Positions 1-6,660 of a stretch of DNA of 11,914 nucleotides are shown here, piece after piece. Under the pieces are notes generated by a model. That model saw nothing but the letters and a program-made list of their open reading frames with translations. It made no database searches and was not told the DNA's origin. Location: the NCBI GenBank assembly GCA_011372105.1, contig DRTT01000052.1, positions 1 to 11,914 of the forward strand, read 5' to 3'. A program made the position numbers and the translations under genes. This stretch comes from Candidatus Aerophobota bacterium (lineage in GTDB: Bacteria; Aerophobota; Aerophobia; Aerophobales; B3-G15). Every line of letters starts with the position of its first letter. The first letter of the stretch is position 1.

Positions 1-498
1 CAGAATTTCGTGATGTTGACAGGACTCCTTTTTGTTCTGTTAATTCTCGCATGGTTGTGGAGGAAAGTGTTATGGCTTCATGTGAGTGTGATATAGATGG
101 TGCACTAACGATGATGCTGGAGCCAATTACAGGAGAATCTATTTTCTTTGCTGATTTTGTTAATTTTATTGAAGAGAAAAATGCTCTTTTATTCTGGCAT
201 TGTGGAAATGCTCCTTATGACCTCTGTATTTCCAGACCAGAACTTACTCCCATATTCGGTGGACCAGCAGAGATTAAAGTTTTTCCTTCATGCAGGTGTA
301 GGTGAGGCTATTGAGTCAGAGCCTCTTTTAAAAGGAAGCAACCTTCTTGTAAAGATGAATTGCGGTAACAAAAGATTTGTTGATTCTATGCTTGAGAATG
401 GTATTCCTCATCATAACGCTATATGCTACGGAGATATTACAGAAGAGCTGAGAGAATTTGCAAAGTTTATGAGAATCCCCTGCGTTATATACTCGTAA
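1..498 (+). pseudogene. L-fucose isomerase-like protein, C-terminal part, frameshifted
   Basis: The reading frame is open from base 3 (no start in the window, so the gene begins upstream). It runs to a TGA at 303-305, and homologous sequence continues in the +1 frame to a TAA at 496-498. The first part carries CECDIDG (81-101) and FWHCGNAP (centred on His codon 198-200). The second part carries a GIPHHNA stretch (His-His at 409-414) followed by YGDITEEL. Together these resemble the C-terminal domain of COG2407-type L-fucose/L-arabinose isomerase-like proteins, metal-dependent aldose-ketose isomerases. The acidic and His residues in these motifs are plausible metal or active-site ligands. Removing one T from the TTTTT run at 280-284 joins the frames smoothly as EIKVFLHAGVGEAIE. 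The break is therefore a single-base insertion, either a real inactivating mutation or a sequencing error. It is separated from the next gene by a promoter, so it probably ends an upstream transcription unit. Substrate cannot be assigned. Confidence 0.7.
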
Positions 499-633
499 AT
501 TGAACCAGAACTTTTCCTGACTTCCACAGAAATAACTTATTTAGATGTGCGGAAAAGTTATAAAAAGAGCCTTTCCTGTAAACTTTCCTTGATAATCCTT
601 TTTACAAGCAAGATTGGAGACACGAGGGGTTAC
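499..633. other. Non-coding spacer with repeated AACTTTTCC-type motifs
   Basis: No convincing gene lies here on either strand; the long minus-strand frame across it is the shadow of the DeoR gene. AACTTTTCC at 509-517 has an exact inverted copy, GGAAAAGTT, at 551-559. A near-direct copy, AAACTTTCC, sits at 580-588. The first inverted pair is 33 bp apart. The segment lies 45-125 bp upstream of the promoter, so it could hold regulator half-sites. No clear intrinsic terminator for the upstream gene is seen. Confidence 0.4.
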
Positions 634-662
634 TTGACAAAATTTTTTAAGCGAGGTACACT
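634..662 (+). promoter_or_regulatory. Sigma-70-type promoter for the deoR-led operon
   Basis: A perfect -35 box TTGACA (634-639) is followed by a 17-bp spacer and TACACT (657-662), which matches four of six -10 consensus positions. Transcription would start near 669, giving a leader of about 110 nt before the repressor start at 778. It is the best promoter match I noticed in the non-coding stretches and sits directly before the first gene of the operon. Confidence 0.65.
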
Positions 663-670
663 TTTCTAAA

Positions 671-699
671 CAAAATAAAAAATTTTGCAACAAATTTGT
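671..699. promoter_or_regulatory. Candidate operator: two adjacent AT-rich palindromes
   Basis: CAAAAT (671-676) and ATTTTG (682-687) form a perfect inverted repeat with a 5-bp spacer. It is followed at once by the 10-bp palindrome ACAAATTTGT (690-699). Both lie just downstream of the predicted transcription start (about 669), where a repressor would block RNA polymerase. The adjacent DeoR-type repressor is the obvious candidate ligand, by inference only. AT-rich DNA gives short palindromes by chance, so the call is tentative. Confidence 0.4.
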
Positions 700-761
700 C
701 CAAAAAATCACAAAAGCTAAAATACAGGGTTTTAAAAGGTGGTTGAAAGAAAGCAGGAAAT

Positions 762-777
762 AGGAGAGATAGGAAAG
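762..777 (+). promoter_or_regulatory. Ribosome binding site fixing the DeoR start at 778
   Basis: AGGAGAG (762-768) and AGGAAAG (771-777) lie just before the ATG at 778. The upstream in-frame GTG at 739 has only AAAAGG immediately adjacent to it, too close to serve as a good site. The protein starting at 778 begins MLARERQQKIL, the typical opening of DeoR-family repressors. Confidence 0.75.
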
Positions 778-1545
778 ATGCTTGCCAGAGAAAGACAACA
801 AAAGATACTCCAGGAAGTTAAACGTCAGAGAGCAATTAAGGTAAAAGAGCTCAGTAAATTGTTTAATGTTTCTGAAATGACTATCAGGCGTGATCTTGAG
901 AAGTTGAGCAGGCAGGGATTGATAGAGCGAGTTCATGGAGGTGTCCTTTCCATAGATGGCACAGCTTTTGAGCCCACCTTCCGTGAAAAAGAGATTGTCA
1001 ATATGGAAGAGAAGATAAAAATAGGCAAGAAAGCTGCCTCTCTTGTTAAAGAAAATGACACTGTCTGTCTTGGTCCGGGAACAACTGTGATGCAAATTGT
1101 TAAAAATTTGGGTGAAAAAAGAATAACCGCCCTTACAAATTCTTTAAATATCGCCTTTGAACTATCAAAGATTCCCAATGTGAGGCTTTTTGTTATTGGT
1201 GGAGAGGTAAGATCGGAGTCTTATGCCATGGTGGGGCCTGAAACAGAGGATTATTTGCGAAGGTTTTATGTTGATAAGTTTTTTGTGGGAGTGAATGGCT
1301 TTACAATAGAACACGGAATCACTATCCCCAATCCATCTGAGGCTGCGGTTTACAGGGAGATGATAAAACTTTCAAGGGAGACTATTGTTGTTGCGGATCA
1401 TACAAAACTCGGGCGGGTAAGTTTTGCCAAGATAGCGGATGTGGAATGTATAGATGCACTGATAACAGATTCGGGCATTTACGAGAGGTATGAGGGATAC
1501 ATTAGGGAGCTTCAGGCAAGAGAGATTAAGGTGATAGTTGTTTAA
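778..1545 (+). CDS. DeoR-family transcriptional repressor
   Basis: This is a 255-residue protein, the normal length for DeoR/GlpR-type sugar regulators. The N-terminal winged helix-turn-helix covers about residues 5-57, with the recognition region VSEMTIRRDLEKL near 31-43 and the family hallmark RVHGGV at 51-56. The C-terminal DeoR sensor domain (about 75-235) shares the fold of ribose-phosphate isomerase-like proteins and usually binds a phosphorylated sugar. It shows GPGTT (99-103), TNSL (120-123), GGEVRSESYAMVGP (141-154), VGVNG (170-174) and ADHTKLGR (206-213). The more usual Asp before the GTT loop is replaced by Gly-Pro. The gene is first in a co-directional operon and lies behind the promoter at 634-662, so it probably represses itself and the catabolic and transport genes. 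The inducer is likely a phosphorylated intermediate such as the kinase product; this is inference. The start was chosen by its Shine-Dalgarno site and family alignment. Confidence 0.93.
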   Translation: MLARERQQKILQEVKRQRAIKVKELSKLFNVSEMTIRRDLEKLSRQGLIERVHGGVLSIDGTAFEPTFREKEIVNMEEKIKIGKKAASLVKENDTVCLGPGTTVMQIVKNLGEKRITALTNSLNIAFELSKIPNVRLFVIGGEVRSESYAMVGPETEDYLRRFYVDKFFVGVNGFTIEHGITIPNPSEAAVYREMIKLSRETIVVADHTKLGRVSFAKIADVECIDALITDSGIYERYEGYIRELQAREIKVIVV

Positions 1546-1608
1546 AAAATGCAAAAATGCAAAAGGAAATAAAAAGCAAGGGTAGAAAATTAAATTGGAG
1601 GTTTTATA

Positions 1609-3096
1609 ATGCAAAAATTTAAATTTCTAATTAATAATGAATGGGTTGACGCAGTAGATGGAGAAACTTATAAGGTTATTGATCCTTCTAAGAATGAACC
1701 TATTGCAGAGGTTGCCCTTGCTAATGAGAAAGACGTAGATAGAGCTGTTAAAGCTGCAAGAGAGGCTTTTGATAGTGGAGTGTGGTCAGAGCTTGATGGT
1801 GACGAGAGAGCAGATTACATGCTGAAAGTAGCAGAGCTTATGAGAAAAAGAAAAAAAGAACTTGCAAAATGGGAAACTCTTCAGACAGGAAAACCAATTA
1901 AAGAATCAGAGGAAGTGGATATACCTTACTCTATAAGAGCTATGGAATACTTTGCCAACCAAGCAAGAGAGATAAAAGGAGAGGTTATCCCCATTCCGGG
2001 AAAATATGCTTTTGATTATGTTACCTATGAACCTTATGGAGTTGTTGGTTCAATAGTTCCCTGGAATTTTCCTCTTCACCTTGCAACAAGAACTCTTTGT
2101 CCTGCTATTGCTACAGGGAATACTGTTGTTTTAAAGCCTTCCTCCTTCACGCCGATTACTGCTCTTCTTCTTGGAGAGATGATTCTGGAGGCAGGCTTTC
2201 CACCTGGTGTTGTCAATATCATCTCAGGACCCGGGGATACAGCGGGAGAGGCAATTTTAAGGCATCCTGACATTAACTTGATATCTTTCACAGGATCGCT
2301 GGAGGTTGGACAAAAAGTTCTTGAGGCATCTGCAAGGCCAAGAATTAAAAAGGTTATTCTGGAGCTTGGAGGGAAAGGGCCTTTTATAGCGGAGCCTGAT
2401 TGCAATATAGATGGAGCTGTTAATTCTCTAATCCCTGGCTTCTGCTTGAATCAGGGAGAGGTTTGCTGTGCCTCTACAAGACTCTTTTTACATGAAAAAA
2501 TATACGATGAATTTATGGAAAAGCTTGTGAGAAGAGTTAAAAGTATCAAAATAGGCGACCCTATGGACCCTTCAACCCAGCTTGGAGCTCTTATAAGCAA
2601 AAAACAGCTTGAAAGAGTTAACTGGTATGTTAAAGAAGCCATAAAGGATGGAGCAAAGCTTGTCTGCGGCGGTGAAAAGTATAATGTTCCTCCTTTCGAC
2701 AAAGGGAACTTTTACCTTCCAACCATACTTGAGAATGTAACAAATGATATGAGGTGTGCCCAGGAGGAAATTTTCGGTCCCGTGCTTGTTGTAATAAAAT
2801 ACAGTGATCTTGACGAAGCTATTAAGATGGCGAATGATACAAGGTATGGTCTTGGTGCAAGCATATGGAGCGAGGATCCGAGAAAGCTTTACTGGGCAGC
2901 AAGAAAACTTGATGCAGGAACTGTTTGGATGAATACCAACCTCATGTCCAAAATTGAGGCACCTTACGGAGGTAATAAAGACAGTGGTCTTGGAAGAGAA
3001 GATGGAACAATAGGTCTCAAGGAATACTTAAAAGTAAAAAATAACATTTTATTTGTGGGCAAAGAATACGATAATTTCTACGGATTTAAAGATTAA
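1609..3096 (+). CDS. NAD(P)-dependent aldehyde dehydrogenase 1
   Basis: A 495-residue, full-length ALDH-superfamily enzyme that oxidises an aldehyde to a carboxylate in the cytoplasm. Visible motifs are PWNFP (151-155, with oxyanion-hole Asn153), KPSS (176-179), the cofactor-binding FTGS (227-230), the general-base segment LELGGK (Glu252) and the catalytic-cysteine segment NQGEVCCAS. Alignment to the NQGQCCCAG motif of mammalian ALDH2 makes Cys286 the nucleophile. The late motif EEIFGPV is also present. Overall it looks closest to the betaine-aldehyde/ALDH1-like branch, but ALDH substrate cannot be read from sequence. A GGAGGT site (1597-1602) lies 6 bp before the ATG. It follows the repressor by 63 bp, and a second, distinct ALDH lies two genes downstream. 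A sugar-derived aldehyde such as lactaldehyde, glycolaldehyde or a semialdehyde is plausible from context, though unproven. Confidence 0.92.
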   Translation: MQKFKFLINNEWVDAVDGETYKVIDPSKNEPIAEVALANEKDVDRAVKAAREAFDSGVWSELDGDERADYMLKVAELMRKRKKELAKWETLQTGKPIKESEEVDIPYSIRAMEYFANQAREIKGEVIPIPGKYAFDYVTYEPYGVVGSIVPWNFPLHLATRTLCPAIATGNTVVLKPSSFTPITALLLGEMILEAGFPPGVVNIISGPGDTAGEAILRHPDINLISFTGSLEVGQKVLEASARPRIKKVILELGGKGPFIAEPDCNIDGAVNSLIPGFCLNQGEVCCASTRLFLHEKIYDEFMEKLVRRVKSIKIGDPMDPSTQLGALISKKQLERVNWYVKEAIKDGAKLVCGGEKYNVPPFDKGNFYLPTILENVTNDMRCAQEEIFGPVLVVIKYSDLDEAIKMANDTRYGLGASIWSEDPRKLYWAARKLDAGTVWMNTNLMSKIEAPYGGNKDSGLGREDGTIGLKEYLKVKNNILFVGKEYDNFYGFKD

Positions 3097-3130
3097 GAGA
3101 AATATCAAATTTGAAATGAGGGAGTGGAAA

Positions 3131-3517
3131 ATGTATAAAGTGAATATAGAAGATTTACCCCCAGATGAGTGCGAAAGGTCTCTTCGGTATCTTGCAAAGA
3201 AAAAAGAGGGAGAGATATTAAGAGACACCTATTTTTTAATAGACCCTGAGAACTCTCCTTCGCAAAGTCTAAAGATGGGTTACACTATTGTTTATCCTGA
3301 AGGAAGGACTACAGGTCACTCCCATGATGATTTAGAGGAAGTTTACTTTGTGATAAGTGGTAGAGGCAGGATGATTATTGGTGAGGAGGAGTTCCCCATA
3401 AAGGAGGGGGATGCTTTTTATGTTCCACCTGGTAAATATCATGTGACCTACAATGCTGGTATTTTGCCCCTTGCTATTTTGTGGGTAACAGGTAAAGTGA
3501 AAAAGGAGGGTGATTAA
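3131..3517 (+). CDS. Small single-domain cupin protein
   Basis: A 128-residue protein made almost entirely of one cupin beta-barrel. Motif 1 is GHSHDDLEEVYFVISG, giving two His and a Glu ligand. Motif 2 is GDAFYVPPGKYHVTYN, an exact fit to G-x5-P-x-G-x2-H-x3-N with the third His. The metal site is therefore intact. Single cupins of this type include sugar-phosphate isomerases, epimerases, lyases, dioxygenases and binding proteins, so function is undetermined. The archaeal cupin-type phosphoglucose isomerases share the general motif pattern. Because it sits between two aldehyde dehydrogenases, an isomerase or lyase-like step on a carbohydrate intermediate is plausible. The start at 3131 has GAGGGAG (3118-3124) 6 bp upstream. 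An in-frame ATG at 3116 would add five residues, and an ATG at 3053 would overlap the preceding gene by 44 bp. Confidence 0.85.
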   Translation: MYKVNIEDLPPDECERSLRYLAKKKEGEILRDTYFLIDPENSPSQSLKMGYTIVYPEGRTTGHSHDDLEEVYFVISGRGRMIIGEEEFPIKEGDAFYVPPGKYHVTYNAGILPLAILWVTGKVKKEGD

Positions 3518-3552
3518 TTATTTCTTGAGAAAATTAAATCAAAGGTGGTTTT

Positions 3553-5010
3553 ATGGAAAAGAAATTAATGCTAATCAATGGAAGGTGGAAAGATTCAAAA
3601 GCAGGTGATTATTTAAAGGTCATAAATCCTGCAACAGAAGAGGTTATTGCTGAGGTAGCATGTGCTTCCTCTGAGGATGTTGAGGAGGCAGTTAGTGCAG
3701 CGGAAAATGCTTTTTCCTCCTGGTCTAAACTTTCACCAGCAGAAAGAGCAGAGTATCTTTATAAGGCAAGTGATGTTATCCTGGAAAAAAGTAAAGATAT
3801 AGCAAGAAAACTTACCTCTGAACAGGGAAAACCTTTAAAAGAAGCAGAAGGCGAGGTTAAAGGTTCTGCAGGTGTAATCCGGTATTTTGCAGAGGAGATT
3901 CAAAGAATATACGGGGATATTATTTCTCTCAAACAGGAAAATATTAAAAGTTTTGTCGTACTTCAGCCTGTGGGAGTTGTGGCAGCTATAACTCCCTGGA
4001 ACTATCCCGTGCAGCTTCTTGCCTGGAAAGTGGGAGCCGCTCTTGCTGCAGGATGCACAGTGGTGGCAAAACCTTCCTCTGAGACTCCTTTATCTCCTCT
4101 TGAATTTCTGGGTTGCTTTTTAGATGCAGGGCTTCCTGCAGGAGTTGTTAATGGTATTGTTGGTCCTGGAAGGGTGGTGGGAGAGGCACTTATAACTCAT
4201 CCTGCCATTAGAAAAGTTGCTTTTACAGGTTCTACCAAGGCAGGAAAAAGAGTGATGGAAAGGTGCAGCAATGGGTTAAAGAAGGTTTCTCTGGAACTTG
4301 GTGGTCAGTCTCCTTTAATAATTTGTGCTGATGCTGACCTGGAAAAAGCAGTAAAGGGAGCTGTGAGAAGGTCATTTAGGAATATGGGACAGGTTTGTAA
4401 TTCTGTTAACAGGATTTACGTTGACAGGAAAATTTATGATAGGTTTATGGAAAGGTTTGTGGAAGAAACAAAGAAGCTTGTAATTGACAATGGACTTGAA
4501 AATCCTTCTGCAAATCTTGGACCCATGGTGAGCAAAGAAGCTCTTGATAAAGTTTTGGAGCACATAGAAGATGCGGTTAAAAAGGGAGCACGTATTGCCT
4601 GTGGTGGGAAAAAGCCCGAAGGAGAAAAGTATAAGAAAGGATTTTTCTTTGAGCCAACCATAATTGTGGATGTGAATCATGATATGCTTATAATGCAGGA
4701 GGAGACCTTTGGCCCAGCAGTTGGAGTCATGCCTTTTGAAACCATAGATGAGGCAATAAAGCTTGCCAATGATACAAGATATGGACTTGCTGCTTATTTA
4801 TACACTAACAATGTTCACATTATAAGAAAAGTTTGTGAGGAGCTTGAATGTGGTTCTGTGGGAGTTAACAATGTCGATGTTGCGACTTTTAATGTCCCCT
4901 ATGGGGGATGGAAAGAAAGTGGCATAGGAAGAGAGCTTGGAAGAGAAGGGCTTAAAGAGTATTTGCATTTAAAGCATATAAAACTTGAATTTTTTGAGAT
5001 AGAGGAATAA
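3553..5010 (+). CDS. NAD(P)-dependent aldehyde dehydrogenase 2 (succinate-semialdehyde/lactaldehyde dehydrogenase-like)
   Basis: A 485-residue, complete ALDH-superfamily enzyme, clearly divergent from the ALDH at 1609-3096. Motifs are LTSEQGKPLKEA (88-99), typical of the succinate-semialdehyde dehydrogenase branch, TPWNYP (147-152, Asn150), KPSSETP (173-179), FTGS (224-227), LELGGQ (Glu248 as general base), MGQVCNS (Cys282 as nucleophile) and EETFGP. GQVCN near the active site also occurs in lactaldehyde dehydrogenase AldA. Candidate substrates are therefore a semialdehyde, lactaldehyde or glycolaldehyde. The preceding cupin ends 35 bp upstream and the kinase begins 19 bp downstream, so all are probably co-transcribed. 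AAAGGTGG (3541-3548) supplies the ribosome binding site. Two non-identical ALDHs in one operon imply two aldehyde oxidations or two substrates. Confidence 0.92.
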   Translation: MEKKLMLINGRWKDSKAGDYLKVINPATEEVIAEVACASSEDVEEAVSAAENAFSSWSKLSPAERAEYLYKASDVILEKSKDIARKLTSEQGKPLKEAEGEVKGSAGVIRYFAEEIQRIYGDIISLKQENIKSFVVLQPVGVVAAITPWNYPVQLLAWKVGAALAAGCTVVAKPSSETPLSPLEFLGCFLDAGLPAGVVNGIVGPGRVVGEALITHPAIRKVAFTGSTKAGKRVMERCSNGLKKVSLELGGQSPLIICADADLEKAVKGAVRRSFRNMGQVCNSVNRIYVDRKIYDRFMERFVEETKKLVIDNGLENPSANLGPMVSKEALDKVLEHIEDAVKKGARIACGGKKPEGEKYKKGFFFEPTIIVDVNHDMLIMQEETFGPAVGVMPFETIDEAIKLANDTRYGLAAYLYTNNVHIIRKVCEELECGSVGVNNVDVATFNVPYGGWKESGIGRELGREGLKEYLHLKHIKLEFFEIEE

Positions 5011-5029
5011 ATATCCCAAAGAGTTAAAG

Positions 5030-6565
5030 ATGAAAGAAGAATGTCTTTTAGGTATTGATGTTGGTACATCAAGTTGTAAGGTAATTTTGCTTGATAAGTC
5101 AGGCAGGATAAGAGGAAGTGTGACGAAGGAGTATCCTATCTTTGTTCCTCGTGCAGGTTGGACAGAGCAAAATCCTGAAGACTGGTGGAAGGCTATAAAA
5201 GATTCTGTTAAAGAGCTTTTAAAAAAGACAGGTGAGAAAGACAGTATAAGGGCAATAGGGCTTACAGGGCAAATGCACGGTCTTGTTGCCCTGGACAAAG
5301 AAGGTAATGTTTTAAGGCCTTGCATTTTATGGAATGACCAGAGATGTGCACCTCAGTGCGAAGAGATTTACCAGAAGGTTGGAGGAAAGGAAAAACTTTT
5401 AAGTTACACCAACAACAGTATGCTTCCAGGGTATACTGCGGGGAAAATCCTGTGGGTGAGAGAAAATGAGCCCCGGGTTTATGAAAGAATAGCAAAAGTT
5501 CTTGTTCCCAAGGATTATATTCGTTATAGATTGACAGGGGAATATGCAACTGAGGTTTCTGATGCATCAGGGACAGGGCTTTTTGATGTGAGAGAAAGAA
5601 AATGGTCAGACAGCCTCCTTGAGATTCTGGAGATTCCAAAAGAATGGATGCCAGAGTGTTACGAGTCTTCAGAGATTTCAGGAACTGTCCTTGATAGCGT
5701 GGCAGAAGAGCTTGGTCTTCCTTCAGGGCTTCCTGTGGCAGGAGGTGGAGGGGATGCGGTTATACAGGCTGTTGGGGCAGGTGTTACAACAGAAGACGTT
5801 GCGCTGTGTATAATTGGGACTTCAGGAATTATTTCTGTAAGTCTTTCCAAGTATTGCGATAATCCTGAAGGAAAACTTCAGTTTTTCTGTAATGTTATGC
5901 CAGATAAGTGGATAGCTTTTGGTTGCACCTTAAATGCAGGAGGGACATTAAGATGGTTTAAAGATGCACTTGGTGGACTTGAAGAGGAACTTGCAAAAAA
6001 TTTAAATGAAAGTGTCTATGAAATACTGACGCAGGAGGCAAAGAACTCTCCTCCCGGATCAAATGGGTTAATTTTTCTTCCCTATATTTCAGGAGAGCGC
6101 TGTCCTTACACAGATCCTTATGCAAGAGGAGTCTTTTTAGGTATTGGACTTAATACCAGGAAATGTGATATTGTGAGGAGTGTGTATGAGGGTGTTGTCT
6201 TTAATTTAAGGGATGTTTTAGGATGTATGAGTCTTATTGGAGTATCTCCAAGAGAAATTCGTGCATCGGGAGGAGGAGCAAAAAGCACCTTCTGGAGGCA
6301 AATTCAGGCAGATGTCTTTAATAAGGAGGTAACAACTGTTAAATACAGTGAGGAAGGAGCTGCTCTTGCTGCAGCAATCGTTGCAGGAGTGGGAGTTGGT
6401 ATCTGGTCTAAAGTGGAGGATGCTACATTTCTTTTTCCCGTTGAAACAAGGACAAAACCTTGTCCAAAAAATGTGGAAACTTATGACAGAATTTTTTCAA
6501 TTTACAGGAAAATTTATCCCCAATTAAAGTCCATCTTCAACGAATTGAGTTCATTTTCAGGGTAA
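5030..6565 (+). CDS. xylB: Xylulokinase-type FGGY carbohydrate kinase
   Basis: A 511-residue member of the FGGY/actin-like ATPase kinases, full length. The N-terminal phosphate-binding loop is GIDVGTSSCK (8-17). GLTGQMHGLVALD (77-89) and ILWNDQR (99-105) are typical of D-xylulokinases. In E. coli XylB the sugar is contacted by a Met-His pair and an Asp; the equivalents here are Met82-His83 and Asp242 in GGGGDAV. The C-terminal domain has IGTSG (262-266), LNAGGTLRWF (301-310) and an SGGGAKS adenosine-site motif. The expected reaction is ATP-dependent phosphorylation of D-xylulose or a close ketose to the 5-phosphate in the cytoplasm. FGGY substrate prediction is imperfect, and ribulo- or other ketose kinases remain possible. 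The gene follows ALDH 2 by 19 bp with a weak AAAGAG site, and is followed by the 95-bp gap before the transporter genes. Confidence 0.88.
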   Translation: MKEECLLGIDVGTSSCKVILLDKSGRIRGSVTKEYPIFVPRAGWTEQNPEDWWKAIKDSVKELLKKTGEKDSIRAIGLTGQMHGLVALDKEGNVLRPCILWNDQRCAPQCEEIYQKVGGKEKLLSYTNNSMLPGYTAGKILWVRENEPRVYERIAKVLVPKDYIRYRLTGEYATEVSDASGTGLFDVRERKWSDSLLEILEIPKEWMPECYESSEISGTVLDSVAEELGLPSGLPVAGGGGDAVIQAVGAGVTTEDVALCIIGTSGIISVSLSKYCDNPEGKLQFFCNVMPDKWIAFGCTLNAGGTLRWFKDALGGLEEELAKNLNESVYEILTQEAKNSPPGSNGLIFLPYISGERCPYTDPYARGVFLGIGLNTRKCDIVRSVYEGVVFNLRDVLGCMSLIGVSPREIRASGGGAKSTFWRQIQADVFNKEVTTVKYSEEGAALAAAIVAGVGVGIWSKVEDATFLFPVETRTKPCPKNVETYDRIFSIYRKIYPQLKSIFNELSSFSG

Positions 6566-6583
6566 TCGGGGTAAAAAATATTG

Positions 6584-6593
6584 AAAGGAGGTG
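6584..6593 (+). promoter_or_regulatory. Orphan strong Shine-Dalgarno-like site
   Basis: AAAGGAGGTG closely matches the 16S anti-Shine-Dalgarno complement, but no ATG/GTG/TTG at suitable spacing opens more than a few codons. It lies 68 bp before the real start of the binding-protein gene. It could be a standby ribosome site, the remnant of a leader peptide, or coincidence. Confidence 0.35.
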
Positions 6594-6622
6594 GGGAAAG
6601 AGTAATTTTCACAACAGAAGAA

Positions 6623-6647
6623 AAAAGGTTTCTCAGTAAAACCTTTT
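6623..6647 (+). promoter_or_regulatory. Stem-loop directly upstream of the binding-protein ribosome site
   Basis: AAAAGGTTT (6623-6631) and AAACCTTTT (6639-6647) form a perfect 9-bp stem with a 7-nt loop. The stem ends exactly where the Shine-Dalgarno AAAGGAGG (6648-6655) begins, 5 bp before the ATG at 6661. The stem has only two G-C pairs and its right arm ends in TTTT, so it is weak as a terminator. It may affect translation, RNA stability or partial termination between the catabolic and transport genes. Confidence 0.5.
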
Positions 6648-6660
6648 AAAGGAGGAAAAG

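Noticed and set aside
280..305. Programmed +1 frameshift in the isomerase-like gene
   Set aside because: No known slippery signal such as the prfB CUU-UGA context is seen. AGG-TGA at 300-305 could in principle slip, but deleting one T at the T5 run gives a better protein match, so an indel is simpler.
739..777. Extended DeoR start at GTG 739
   Set aside because: It adds 13 residues not typical of the family and lacks a well-spaced ribosome site. The ATG at 778 has two purine-rich sites and a family-typical N-terminus.
541..1095. Long minus-strand open frame overlapping the operon start
   Set aside because: It is antisense to the DeoR gene, has no recognisable domain, and its composition (Phe/Leu/Ser-rich) is what a reverse reading of a Lys/Glu-rich gene gives.
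3053..3130. Upstream starts for the cupin (ATG 3053 or ATG 3116)
   Set aside because: 3053 lies inside the preceding gene and gives an unrelated N-terminal extension. 3116 is possible but 3131 has the better-spaced GAGGGAG site.
6581..6608. Internal promoter TTGAAA-16 bp-TAATTT before the binding-protein gene
   Set aside because: The -10 box matches only three positions and the -35 overlaps the purine-rich site. The evidence is too weak to list.
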